A stretch of 64,000 nucleotides of DNA, taken from an uncultured Winogradskyella sp. Its GTDB lineage: Bacteria > Bacteroidota > Bacteroidia > Flavobacteriales > Flavobacteriaceae. The position numbers were made by a program, and so were the translations under genes. Below, one piece after another: positions 25,117 to 35,045 of this stretch; positions within the stretch are counted from its first letter, which is position 1; each line of letters starts with the position of its first letter. The stretch lies in contig NZ_CANMJY010000003.1 in NCBI RefSeq assembly GCF_947498345.1, positions 186,001 to 250,000 of the forward strand. Direction: 5' to 3'. A model generated the notes under the pieces. The model worked only from the letters and a program-made list of their open reading frames with translations, was not told where the DNA came from and did not search any database.

Positions 25117-28100
25117 ATGGAGTGTATTAAACGTTCCCTCTTTATAATTCTATGCATTATTTGCAGTTTGTCTTTTGGGCAACAGATAACGGTCAATAAT
25201 ACAATTTCACCTCAAGATTTAATTGAGAATACCTTAATTCAAGGTTGTGTAGAAGTTTCTGGTATTAATTCTCCATCTAATGGTGGTTCAATTGGTTTAG
25301 GAAGTTTTGGTTATTTTGAACGTGGTGCTTCAAATTTCCCTTTTGAAAACGGGATTGTTTTAACAACTGGTAATGCTAATTCTGCAGGTAATGGACAAAT
25401 TGATACTACTTTAAATGATGGTAACGATAGTTGGACCACTGATATAGATTTAGAAGCTGCATTAGGTATCACTGGTACCCTCAACGCTACATCTATTGAA
25501 TTTAATTTTACTTCTATTTCTAACCAAATTCAATTTAATTACATATTAGCTTCAGAAGAGTACTTTGGTAATTTTCCTTGTCAGTACTCAGACGGTTTTG
25601 CCTTTTTGATAAGAGAAGCTGGTTCTGGCAATCCGTATACCAATATTGCCTTGGTGCCTGGAACAACCACTCCAGTAAATACCAATACAGTTCACGAAGA
25701 AATTGTAGGATTCTGTAACGCTTCAAACGAAGAATACTTTGAAGGTTATAGCATAGGAGATACAAATTATAATGGTAGAACTACTGTGCTTTCTGCTACG
25801 GCTTCCATTCAGCCAAATGTACAATATCAAATAAAGCTAATCATTGCTGACCAAACTGATGAAAACTATGATTCTGCTGTTTTTATTGAAGGTAATAGTT
25901 TTAATGCTTCTGTAGATTTAGGTGAAGATTTTTCAACCTGTGCCAGTGAAATTACATTAAATGGAGATATAGGAAATCCTCAAGCCACATATGCTTGGTT
26001 TTTTAATAATACTTTAATTCCTACAGAGACACAGTCTACTCTAGATGTTACTGAGACTGGTAATTATCGTATTGAAGTTTCAATTCCACTATCAGACATT
26101 ACATGTATTATTGAAGACGATATAAATATTACCATTAGTTCTACACAATCTTCTGATCCTATTTCGGATTTTGAATTATGTGATGACACAAGTAATAACG
26201 GTATTGAGACTTTTGATTTATCAACCAAAGATGCTGAAACTTTAGCTTCTGTACCAGCTTCTAACTATAACATATCTTATCATTATATCAATGCTGATGC
26301 ACAAGCTGGGCTCAATGCTATTTCGAGTCCGATTCAAAACACTTCAAACCCACAATTAATCCATGTAAGAATCGAAGATGTCGATAATGGGTGCTTGGCT
26401 TTTTCAGCTTTTAACATAAGAGTCAATCCTTTGCCAACAATTACAGATCCTACACCTTTGGATGTATGTGATGATCAAACTGCAGATGGTTTTACTACCA
26501 TTGACTTAAGTATAAAAGATGATGAAATTACTAATGGGCAAACCAACTTAGCTGTAACATACCACAGTACAGCTTTAGATGCTGCAGTTGGTGCCAACCC
26601 ATTGCCAATGCCTTATGTTAACATTAATACTAATGAGCAAGTATTTGTTAGCGTACAAAATCCGCAAACAGGTTGTATTAGTACTACAACTTTAGATATT
26701 ACGGTTTTAGACAACCCAATTATTAATACAGAAGATCTTTACATTGATGCTTGCGATCAGGATCATGATGGTTTTGCTAATTTTGATTTGACTACTATAA
26801 TACCTGAAGTCCTTCAAGGCTTAACAGGTGTTACAATAACATTCTACGAAACTAATGAAGATGCGCTTCAGGGTACAAACCCCATTGCAAATGATACCAA
26901 TTATGCTAACATCATCATAGAGGAACAGGTTGTTTACATCAGAGTTGAAGACAACAGTACGGGTTGTGCATCTGTAGCACCATTTGAAATCCATACCAAC
27001 CTGTTACTCACAGCAACAAATATTAGAGATTTTTCACGGTGCGATATTGGCAATGATGGAGTTGAAGAATTTAGCTTTTTAGCAATAGCAGAAACTATTA
27101 TTAATGATGTCCCAGACATTTCTATCGACTTTTATTTAAATGAAAATGATAGAGATAATCAAATAAATCCAATAGATATAACAGTTCCTTTTATTCCTAC
27201 AAGCAATCCACAGATTATTTATTTAAATTTATCTAGCCCTACATGTAACGATATTGAAGTTATTGAATTATCACTTACTCCAGTTTTTGAATTTGAAAAT
27301 ATTATTAATCAATCCGTTTGTGACGAAGATCAGGACGGAATTACCACAACAGATTTATCTCAATTTGATATTTTAGTTACTGATGCCTTAGATGGCTTTA
27401 GTGTTACATATTTTCTAACAGAAGAAGATGCCATCAATAATACTAACGAATTACCAAATCTTTATACCAATACCTCAAATCCTTTTAGAGTCTATCCAAG
27501 AATTTTATCAGACACTACAGGGTGCTCAGATGTAACTTCATTTGAAATTACAGTTCTCGAGGCGCCTATTACTTCTACACCTGCAGATATAGTTATTTGT
27601 GATAATGATCAAGATGGTTTTTTTGTCATAAACTTATTAGACGTAATACCAGAAATAGTAATTAGCACTGATCAAAGGGCTATTAGTTTTCATACAAGTC
27701 AAGCAGATGCAAACAGTTCTGTAAATGCTATTACTGATAACAACTTTAATACAGAGACTCAATCTTTATTTATACGAGTAGAAAATACAACAACAGGTTG
27801 TTTTTCTACCGAAATATTGAACGTCATAGTAAATACAACTCCTGTTTTTTCTACAATTAGTAATTATAAAAATTGTGAAGATAATAGTGACGGTTTCAGT
27901 GATTTTATATTCAATACTAAAGATGCTGAAATTTTAAATGGGCAAACAGATAAGCAGGTTTTATATTATTTAGATCAAGATGATGCTGATAATCGTACAA
28001 ATACCATTAATAAAGATGTTGCTTTCCAAAATACAAGCAACCCACAAACCATTTTTGTAAGGGTCGAAAATTTATCAGATGAAGATTGCTATGGCACATC

Positions 28101-29940
28101 AAACTTTACAATAGAAGTTGGTACCAACCCTCTTTTTAATCAACCAGCCGACTGGTTTGTATGCGATGATGTAAGTAATGATGGTTCTGAAACTTTTGAT
28201 TTATCTACTAAAATCGATGAGATTTCAGATGGTATTGCAGATAATTTAACGGTTACATTTTACTTATCACTTTCTAATGCAGAAAATAGCATTGGAGCCT
28301 TACCGCTTCAATATACAAATACTACAAATCCACAAACAATATTTGCTCAGATAGACAATGGCACTATATGTAATTCTATAGTTACTTTTGAGTTAAATGT
28401 AATACAAGTCCCAGAAGTAAATGAAGCACTTCCTGTTACTATCTGTGATGATGATTATGACGGTTTAACCGAATTTGATTTAACACAGACAGAACTTGAT
28501 ATCCTAGACGTTAGACAAGATGATATAGAAATTACTTATTTTGAAAATTTTGAAGATGCTGAAGCAGACATAAATGCTATTTCTAATCCCGAAGCTTATA
28601 CTAATACAAGCAATCCTCAAACAGTATATATTAAAATCAACAATACCATTTCTAACTGTTTTGCACTATTACCTATAGATTTATTGGTATACACACCACC
28701 AGTAATTAACGATTTTCAGTCCTATGATATTTGTGAGAATGAAAACAATAGCTTTAATCTAAATGAAATTAATAGTGTATTAATGGATGAAAGCTTTAAT
28801 ATACTGTTTAGTTACCATACCAGCCAAGCAGATGCTATAGCCAATACAAATCCTCTTGATGAAAGTTATACCTACTTAAGCAATAACGATACTTTATTTG
28901 CACGTGTAGAGCTTAGTACAACGCATTGCTACACCATACATGAATTTAACTTAAATGTAAACCCTTTACCAATAGCTAATCAACCTGATGATCTAATGGC
29001 TTGCGATGATGATTTTGATGGTCTTTTAGGGTTTGACCTTACACAGCAAGACGCAAGTATTATAGGCGGACAAAACGCTTCTAATTATACTATTACTTAT
29101 CATAACACACAATTACAAGCTAACGAAAATGATTCAGCAGTAGATACAGATTATATTGCTTTTGATAGTGAAGTTATTTTTGCAAGAATTGAGAACAACA
29201 GTACAGGATGTTATGCTATAACGCAATTCTCGGTGGTTATAAACCCATTACCAATAATAGATATAGAAGATCAGGTAATTTGCTTAGATAATCTACCATT
29301 AATAGTATCTGCCAATACTAATAATCCATCAGATCAGTATTTATGGTCAACTGGAGCAACGACTTCAGAAATAGAGATTACAGAAACAGGTACGTACTGG
29401 GTAAGCATCACTTCTGAGTTTGGTTGTGAAAACACACGTGTTTTTGTAGTTTCAGAATCTGAAGCTGCAATAATTGAGTCCACTGAAGTTGTTGATTTTT
29501 CAGATCCAAATAACATTACTATTACGGTGAGTGGTATAGGCAATTATCTTTATCAATTAGACGATGGAGACCCTCAAGAATCTAATGTATTTGAAAATGT
29601 GGCTATGGGTTATCATACCATTACTATTATAGATTTGAATGGTTGCTCTCAAGTAACGAGAGAGGTATTAGTCATTGATATACCAAAACACATGACACCT
29701 AATAATGATGGTCAGTTTGATAGTTGGCATATTATTGGTGTTGAAACTTTACCAGGAACCATTATCCATATCTTTGATCGTTATGGTAAACACTTAACAA
29801 CATTGAGACACAATACTCCCGGTTGGGATGGTACTTTAAACGGCAGTAAGCTACCAGCTAGTGACTATTGGTTTGTAGCAGAAGTACGACGAGGTAACCA
29901 ATCGTTTGAAGTTAAAGGTCATTTTGCTTTGAGGAGATAA
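25117..29940 (+). CDS. Giant T9SS type-B protein with choice-of-anchor L domain and 11 repeats (1,607 aa)
   Basis: Signal peptide about 1-21 (ending SFGQ). Residues 22-265 form a choice-of-anchor L domain (FNYILASEEYFGNFPC, SDGFAFLIR, NIALVPGTTTPVN). An Ig-like segment (about 270-345) precedes eleven tandem repeats of about 90 aa (about 348-1390). Most have a head like CDDDYDGLTEFDL with a DxDxDG core and a tail like TNTSNPQTIYVRVE..TGC, with two Cys per repeat. A further Ig-like part, a SprB-like repeat and the type-B sorting domain ending GHFALRR follow. Likely a surface fibre or adhesin. A terminator precedes it and an imperfect -7 box lies upstream, so it is its own unit. Confidence 0.88.
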   Translation: MECIKRSLFIILCIICSLSFGQQITVNNTISPQDLIENTLIQGCVEVSGINSPSNGGSIGLGSFGYFERGASNFPFENGIVLTTGNANSAGNGQIDTTLNDGNDSWTTDIDLEAALGITGTLNATSIEFNFTSISNQIQFNYILASEEYFGNFPCQYSDGFAFLIREAGSGNPYTNIALVPGTTTPVNTNTVHEEIVGFCNASNEEYFEGYSIGDTNYNGRTTVLSATASIQPNVQYQIKLIIADQTDENYDSAVFIEGNSFNASVDLGEDFSTCASEITLNGDIGNPQATYAWFFNNTLIPTETQSTLDVTETGNYRIEVSIPLSDITCIIEDDINITISSTQSSDPISDFELCDDTSNNGIETFDLSTKDAETLASVPASNYNISYHYINADAQAGLNAISSPIQNTSNPQLIHVRIEDVDNGCLAFSAFNIRVNPLPTITDPTPLDVCDDQTADGFTTIDLSIKDDEITNGQTNLAVTYHSTALDAAVGANPLPMPYVNINTNEQVFVSVQNPQTGCISTTTLDITVLDNPIINTEDLYIDACDQDHDGFANFDLTTIIPEVLQGLTGVTITFYETNEDALQGTNPIANDTNYANIIIEEQVVYIRVEDNSTGCASVAPFEIHTNLLLTATNIRDFSRCDIGNDGVEEFSFLAIAETIINDVPDISIDFYLNENDRDNQINPIDITVPFIPTSNPQIIYLNLSSPTCNDIEVIELSLTPVFEFENIINQSVCDEDQDGITTTDLSQFDILVTDALDGFSVTYFLTEEDAINNTNELPNLYTNTSNPFRVYPRILSDTTGCSDVTSFEITVLEAPITSTPADIVICDNDQDGFFVINLLDVIPEIVISTDQRAISFHTSQADANSSVNAITDNNFNTETQSLFIRVENTTTGCFSTEILNVIVNTTPVFSTISNYKNCEDNSDGFSDFIFNTKDAEILNGQTDKQVLYYLDQDDADNRTNTINKDVAFQNTSNPQTIFVRVENLSDEDCYGTSNFTIEVGTNPLFNQPADWFVCDDVSNDGSETFDLSTKIDEISDGIADNLTVTFYLSLSNAENSIGALPLQYTNTTNPQTIFAQIDNGTICNSIVTFELNVIQVPEVNEALPVTICDDDYDGLTEFDLTQTELDILDVRQDDIEITYFENFEDAEADINAISNPEAYTNTSNPQTVYIKINNTISNCFALLPIDLLVYTPPVINDFQSYDICENENNSFNLNEINSVLMDESFNILFSYHTSQADAIANTNPLDESYTYLSNNDTLFARVELSTTHCYTIHEFNLNVNPLPIANQPDDLMACDDDFDGLLGFDLTQQDASIIGGQNASNYTITYHNTQLQANENDSAVDTDYIAFDSEVIFARIENNSTGCYAITQFSVVINPLPIIDIEDQVICLDNLPLIVSANTNNPSDQYLWSTGATTSEIEITETGTYWVSITSEFGCENTRVFVVSESEAAIIESTEVVDFSDPNNITITVSGIGNYLYQLDDGDPQESNVFENVAMGYHTITIIDLNGCSQVTREVLVIDIPKHMTPNNDGQFDSWHIIGVETLPGTIIHIFDRYGKHLTTLRHNTPGWDGTLNGSKLPASDYWFVAEVRRGNQSFEVKGHFALRR

Positions 29941-29999
29941 TCTGTATATCTTAAATTTCATTTAACATCTTATTCAAAATTTAGTCTATTTAGTATGCT

Positions 30000-30007
30000 T
30001 ATCTTTG
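30000..30007 (+). promoter_or_regulatory. -7 box of the fifth T9SS gene
   Basis: TATCTTTG followed by C, perfect match. It lies across the in-frame upstream ATG at 30005, which excludes that codon as the start. Confidence 0.65.
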
Positions 30008-30025
30008 CATTCCTTAAAAGGCACG

Positions 30026-32374
30026 ATGAAATATAAAATCTCATTTTTTATAATGTTATTATCGCTACTAAATTATTCTCAGAATATAACAGTAGACAGT
30101 CAAACCTTCACTCCACAACAACTTATAGAGGATATACTTATAGATAGTGATTGTATTACTAATGTCGTTGTCACTAGTGTCTTAGGAGGTGATTTTGGAG
30201 GCGCTGATCAAAGCTATGGTTTTTTTGATGCAACAGGCACCAATTTTCCCTTTCAAAGTGGTATCGTAATGAGTACAGGTCGTTTGGCAAATGTACCTGG
30301 TCCAAATGATAACTTAAGTGATGATGATGCCCCAAATTGGCAAGGTGATAATGAATTAGAAGTAGTACTAAATGAAACTAATACATTTAATGCTACCATA
30401 TTAGAGTTCGATTTCACATCTGTAGCGTCACAAGTAAGCTTTAGATATCTTTTTGCTTCAGAAGAATACCAAGAGAACAACCCTAATAGTTGCCAGTTTT
30501 CTGATTTATTTGGCTTTTTAATTAGACCAACGGCGAGTCAAGATCAGTATGAAAATATTGCATTAGTTCCCGGCACTAATACTCCCGTAAAAGCAACTAC
30601 AGTAACACCTGGTGTACCTGGCACTTGTCCCCCACAAAACGAAACGTACTTTGGCAATTATAATGGTGTTAATTCTCCCATAAATTTTAATGGGCAAACA
30701 GCAGTATTAACAGCTACTGCTAATGTAATCCCAAACCAATCATATCATGTTAAACTAGTTATAGCAGACGAGCAAAACTTTCGTTTTGACTCTGCTGTAT
30801 TCCTCGAAGCTGGTAGTTTTCAATTATCTACAGATCTAGGTCCTAATCGACTTTTAGCAACTGGTAACGCCTTATGCGAAGGGGAAACTTTAGAACTCAA
30901 TGCCAATCAAGCTGGCTCACCTTCTTTTGATTGGTTTAGAGATGGTGTGTTAGTGCAATCTTCCCCAAGTAATTGTATAAGTTGTGGTATTTATGAAGTG
31001 ACGCAACCTGGAACTTACACTGTAGAAGTAGGACTTTACAACGCCTGTATTTCTTATGGTGAAGTAATTATTGAATATGCACCTGTACCAGTAGCCCAAA
31101 ATGCTACTTTAATTGAATGTGATGTGGATACCGATGGTTTAACTACCTATAATCTTTTTGATGCTGAAAGTAATTTAACTAATAATGATAATACTTTAAC
31201 TATTTCAGATTTCTTTCTTACTGAGGATGAAGCCAGAGATAACAACAACCCTATTACTAATCCAGCTAGTTTTCAAAATTCAGTACCTTTTCAAGTTGTG
31301 TATGCGCGTGTTATTAATGCCGCTAATTGTTTTGATATTGCTGCATTAGAGCTACAATCTTCAAACGTCAGTATTACCATTCCAGATTTAGGAGCTTGTG
31401 ATGGAGAAATTATAGATGGTTTTGCTGAGTTTTCCCTAAATGGTATCGAAGCTTCAATCATCAATCAAATACCAATAGGTGCGCAAGTCAGCTATTACGA
31501 AACCGAAGCAGATGCATTTAGTGAAACAAACCCATTACCAAATAATTATAGTAATATAAGTATAGATACTCAAGTTATATTTGTGAAAATCGAAAGCAAT
31601 AATCAATGTTTTAGCATTTCTACAGCGAACTTAGTAGTACTTTACACTCCTGTATTAGAAGCCGATGAATCACTTATCTATTGTCTAAATACATCTCCTG
31701 AAACCATTACACTTACTGGAGGTGTGCTAGATGATTTACCAAATAATTATTACTACGAATGGTACTTTAATGGTACACTAACTGATATAAACACTTCTTT
31801 TAATGATATTAATGAAGCCGGAACTTATACAGTTATTGTTACGGATCCTAATGGTTGTTCCTCTAGTAGAACAATTACGGTAAACCCATCTGAAATTGCA
31901 ACAATAGAAAGTATAACTGTAGAAGGTATTGCCCCAAATAATACGGTTACTGTAGATGTTTCTGGTGGAGGTTTTTACGATTATGCCATCGACGATATAG
32001 ACGGGTTATATCAAGAGGGTAATGTGTTTATCAACGTCTCAGAAGGGGAACATCGTATCTATGTAAGAGATAGAAATGGTTGTGGTATTGCAGAAGCAAC
32101 AATTTCAGTAATTGGCATCCCTAAATTCTTTACACCAAATGGTGATGATGTCAACGATTTTTGGACCATAATAGGTACCGACAATCAATTTAATCAAATA
32201 GAAAGTATTCAGATTTTCAACCGTTACGGAAAATTAATGTCGCAGCAAACCATCCTTATTTCTGGTTGGGATGGCACCTATAATGGTGAGAGCTTACCAA
32301 GTGATGATTATTGGTACATCATTAAATTTTTAAATGGTGAAACCTATAAAGGACATTTTGCGCTTAGACGCTAA
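30026..32374 (+). CDS. T9SS type-B protein with choice-of-anchor L domain (782 aa)
   Basis: Start at ATG 30026, whose product opens with a clean signal peptide (MKYKISFFIMLLSLLNYSQ). Residues 20-270 are a choice-of-anchor L domain (FRYLFASEEYQENNP, FGFLIR, NIALVPGTNTPV), homologous to that of the 1,607-aa neighbour. An Ig-like part with CEGETLELNA, two 90-aa repeats, another Ig-like part (YCLNTSPETITLTGG), a SprB-like repeat and the type-B sorting domain (FFTPNGDDVNDFW, IFNRYGK, GWDGTYNG, GHFALRR) follow. The C-terminal third is clearly paralogous to the two repeat-sharing genes upstream but diverged throughout. Confidence 0.88.
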   Translation: MKYKISFFIMLLSLLNYSQNITVDSQTFTPQQLIEDILIDSDCITNVVVTSVLGGDFGGADQSYGFFDATGTNFPFQSGIVMSTGRLANVPGPNDNLSDDDAPNWQGDNELEVVLNETNTFNATILEFDFTSVASQVSFRYLFASEEYQENNPNSCQFSDLFGFLIRPTASQDQYENIALVPGTNTPVKATTVTPGVPGTCPPQNETYFGNYNGVNSPINFNGQTAVLTATANVIPNQSYHVKLVIADEQNFRFDSAVFLEAGSFQLSTDLGPNRLLATGNALCEGETLELNANQAGSPSFDWFRDGVLVQSSPSNCISCGIYEVTQPGTYTVEVGLYNACISYGEVIIEYAPVPVAQNATLIECDVDTDGLTTYNLFDAESNLTNNDNTLTISDFFLTEDEARDNNNPITNPASFQNSVPFQVVYARVINAANCFDIAALELQSSNVSITIPDLGACDGEIIDGFAEFSLNGIEASIINQIPIGAQVSYYETEADAFSETNPLPNNYSNISIDTQVIFVKIESNNQCFSISTANLVVLYTPVLEADESLIYCLNTSPETITLTGGVLDDLPNNYYYEWYFNGTLTDINTSFNDINEAGTYTVIVTDPNGCSSSRTITVNPSEIATIESITVEGIAPNNTVTVDVSGGGFYDYAIDDIDGLYQEGNVFINVSEGEHRIYVRDRNGCGIAEATISVIGIPKFFTPNGDDVNDFWTIIGTDNQFNQIESIQIFNRYGKLMSQQTILISGWDGTYNGESLPSDDYWYIIKFLNGETYKGHFALRR

Positions 32375-32397
32375 TTGATTTCTGGTAATCTTTATCG

Positions 32398-32405
32398 TAA
32401 CTTTG
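32398..32405 (+). promoter_or_regulatory. -7 box of uvrB
   Basis: TAACTTTG, matching TAnnTTTG, 4 nt before the uvrB ATG; again nearly leaderless. Confidence 0.6.
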
Positions 32406-32409
32406 AGCT

Positions 32410-34416
32410 ATGCGTTTTAAAATAGAATCAGAATTTCAACCCACAGGAGATCAACCCGAAGCTATAAAGCAATTAGCTAATGGCATTACTCAAAATGAAC
32501 GCTACCAGACCTTACTTGGGGTAACAGGTTCTGGTAAGACCTTCACGGTCGCTAATGTGATACAAGAAGTGCAGCGACCAACATTAGTTTTAGCACATAA
32601 CAAAACTCTTGCAGCTCAGTTATACTCTGAGTTTAAACAGTTTTTCCCTAACAATGCTGTAGAATATTTTGTATCCTATTACGATTACTACCAGCCAGAA
32701 GCCTACATTCCTGTTTCTGGCGTTTATATTGAAAAAGATTTATCCATAAATGAAGAAATTGAGAAGATGCGTTTAAGTACAACATCTTCCCTACTCTCTG
32801 GTCGTCGTGATGTTATCGTTGTGGCTTCGGTATCGTGTTTGTATGGTATAGGTAATCCTGTTGAATTTCAAAAAAACGTGATTACTATAGAACGTGATCA
32901 AGTCATTTCGCGTACCAAATTACTTCATCAACTCGTGCAAGGCTTGTATTCTCGTACTGAAGCTGAATTTAAAAATGGAAATTTTAGAATAAAAGGAGAC
33001 ACAGTCGATGTATTTCCAGGCTATTCCGATAATGCTTTTAGAATTCACTTTTTTGGTGATGAAATTGAAGAAATTGAAGCCTTTGATGCACACACCAACG
33101 AAATTATAGAACGTTATGACCGTTTGAATATCTATCCCGCAAATATGTTTGTAACCTCACCAGATGTTCTAAATAATGCAATCAAGGATATTCAGGATGA
33201 TCTGGTAAAACAACACGATTATTTTAAAGATATAGGCAAACATCTTGAAGCAAAACGATTAAAAGAACGTACCGAATTTGATTTAGAAATGATTAGAGAA
33301 TTGGGTTATTGTTCTGGTATTGAAAATTATTCACGTTACTTAGATGGTAGAGCACCTGGTACGCGACCTTTTTGTTTGCTCGATTATTTCCCGGATGATT
33401 ATTTAATGGTCGTTGACGAGAGTCACGTAACGATTTCTCAGGTTCATGCGATGTATGGTGGAGATCGAAGTCGAAAAGAGAACTTAGTAGAATATGGTTT
33501 CCGTTTGCCTGCAGCCATGGATAACAGACCTCTAAAGTTTGAAGAGTTTGAAGCTCTACAAAACCAGGTGATTTATGTGAGTGCTACACCTGCAGATTAC
33601 GAAATGCAGAAAACCGATGGTGTATATGTTGAACAGGTGATTCGCCCAACAGGATTATTAGATCCGATTATTGAAGTACGACCAAGTTTAAACCAAATTG
33701 ATGATCTAATTGAGGAGATCCAAGAACGTGTAGAAAAAGATGAACGTACTTTAGTTACCACACTCACTAAAAGAATGGCTGAAGAGTTGGTAAAGTATCT
33801 CACGCGAATCTCAATACGTTGCCGTTATATCCATAGTGATGTTGACACGCTAGAGCGTGTAGAAATAATGCAAGACTTACGTAAAGGTATTTTTGATGTT
33901 TTGGTTGGTGTTAATTTACTTCGAGAAGGCTTAGACTTACCTGAGGTTTCTTTAGTCGCTATTTTAGATGCAGATAAGGAGGGTTTCCTTCGTTCTAATC
34001 GCTCATTAACACAAACTGTTGGTAGAGCAGCAAGAAACCTTAACGGAAAGGCGATTATGTATGCGGATAAAATTACCAAAAGCATGCAAAAAACTATTGA
34101 TGAAACCGAGTACCGACGCGAAAAGCAAATTGCCTATAATACCAAACATAATATCACACCTAAGGCTTTAAATAAAAGCTTAGACAGTGCACTGGCAAAA
34201 AACTCTGTGAGTACATATAGAACAGAATTGGAAGCCAAACTTGCTGCTGAACCTGAGAGTGAATACTTAACAAAGTCTCAACTCGAAAAGAAAATACGCG
34301 AAAAACGCAAACAAATGGAACAAGCAGCCAAAGCCTTAGATTTTATGGAAGCGGCGCGTTTTAGAGATGAAATAACGGCATACCAGATTAAATTAGAACA
34401 ATTGAAGGTGAAGTGA
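32410..34416 (+). CDS. uvrB: Excinuclease ABC subunit B
   Basis: 668 aa, normal length. Damage-verifying helicase of nucleotide excision repair, loaded by UvrA and partner of UvrC. Walker A GVTGSGKT is at residues 37-44. The beta-hairpin YYDYYQPEAYIP is near 93, DESH (helicase motif II) near 338, SATP near 394, and motif VI QTVGRAARN near 535. The C-terminal UVR motif (KRKQMEQAAKALDFMEAARFRDE, split helix) binds UvrC. The gene stands alone with its own promoter box and converges on a TerB-like gene. Confidence 0.98.
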   Translation: MRFKIESEFQPTGDQPEAIKQLANGITQNERYQTLLGVTGSGKTFTVANVIQEVQRPTLVLAHNKTLAAQLYSEFKQFFPNNAVEYFVSYYDYYQPEAYIPVSGVYIEKDLSINEEIEKMRLSTTSSLLSGRRDVIVVASVSCLYGIGNPVEFQKNVITIERDQVISRTKLLHQLVQGLYSRTEAEFKNGNFRIKGDTVDVFPGYSDNAFRIHFFGDEIEEIEAFDAHTNEIIERYDRLNIYPANMFVTSPDVLNNAIKDIQDDLVKQHDYFKDIGKHLEAKRLKERTEFDLEMIRELGYCSGIENYSRYLDGRAPGTRPFCLLDYFPDDYLMVVDESHVTISQVHAMYGGDRSRKENLVEYGFRLPAAMDNRPLKFEEFEALQNQVIYVSATPADYEMQKTDGVYVEQVIRPTGLLDPIIEVRPSLNQIDDLIEEIQERVEKDERTLVTTLTKRMAEELVKYLTRISIRCRYIHSDVDTLERVEIMQDLRKGIFDVLVGVNLLREGLDLPEVSLVAILDADKEGFLRSNRSLTQTVGRAARNLNGKAIMYADKITKSMQKTIDETEYRREKQIAYNTKHNITPKALNKSLDSALAKNSVSTYRTELEAKLAAEPESEYLTKSQLEKKIREKRKQMEQAAKALDFMEAARFRDEITAYQIKLEQLKVK

Positions 34417-34501
34417 TGTTTCAATGATGTACACTCAATGGGACTTTAAGACTCTTTTCAGTAATTAATGAAGTACCTCTTTTCAACGGAATAAATTCAA
34501 C

Positions 34502-34903
34502 TTAATTATACTGAACCTTAAAGATATCAATTAAAAAATCGGGTGGTACAATTTTATTAGGAAAACTATCCATTAAATCCAGAACCCGATTAATAGACTC
34601 ATGGCTTAACCCCATTCTTAGTCCAAAGTTGTGGATTTTTACTAATTGCTTGTGCGATACTTTATGATCCAGGTTCATTAAAAGCACAAGTCTATGAAAT
34701 TGAACAATACGTTCACTATGTGACTTTAAGTGTACATAGGTCACAGGATGATTAAAAAGGTATTCAAAATCCTCCTTAGATATATCTAGTTGCTTAGCGA
34801 TACTAAATAAGAAGTTATATTCAATGGATTTTATATTTTCATCTGTTTGTGCAAAAGCAATCATTTCTGATAGCAAGCTCAATTTTTCAGCACGGTTAAT
34901 CAT
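34502..34903 (-). CDS. TerB-like helical protein
   Basis: 133 aa, all-helical. The N-terminal stretch (LSLLSEMIAFAQTDENIKSIEY, split) with F.YLF and LLMNLDHKVSHKQL resembles the TerB-like fold (DjlA/TerB), in which acidic residues may bind metal. Flavobacterial relatives next to uvrB are sometimes labelled as excinuclease, which the sequence does not support. No other tellurite-resistance gene is nearby. Function unknown. Confidence 0.65.
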   Translation of the reverse strand: MINRAEKLSLLSEMIAFAQTDENIKSIEYNFLFSIAKQLDISKEDFEYLFNHPVTYVHLKSHSERIVQFHRLVLLMNLDHKVSHKQLVKIHNFGLRMGLSHESINRVLDLMDSFPNKIVPPDFLIDIFKVQYN

Positions 34904-35045
34904 GTTATAGAGGGAATTATTTTATAGTGTAAAGTTAATGAGGTACATTATTTTATTGTCGTTGATATAATGTATCTTGTCGAAAACTTAAACGTATTTA
35001 ATCGACATTATTCAACGTTTGTCAACCAAAAACACTACTAATAAC

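Noticed and set aside
25117..29940. Tandem repeats at DNA level in the giant gene
   Set aside because: The units are related in protein but diverged in DNA, so they are not listed as DNA repeats, unlike 19212/21674.
34502..34903. Tellurite resistance, or a second excinuclease subunit
   Set aside because: Only a TerB-like fold is visible; no ter genes and no UvrB motifs.
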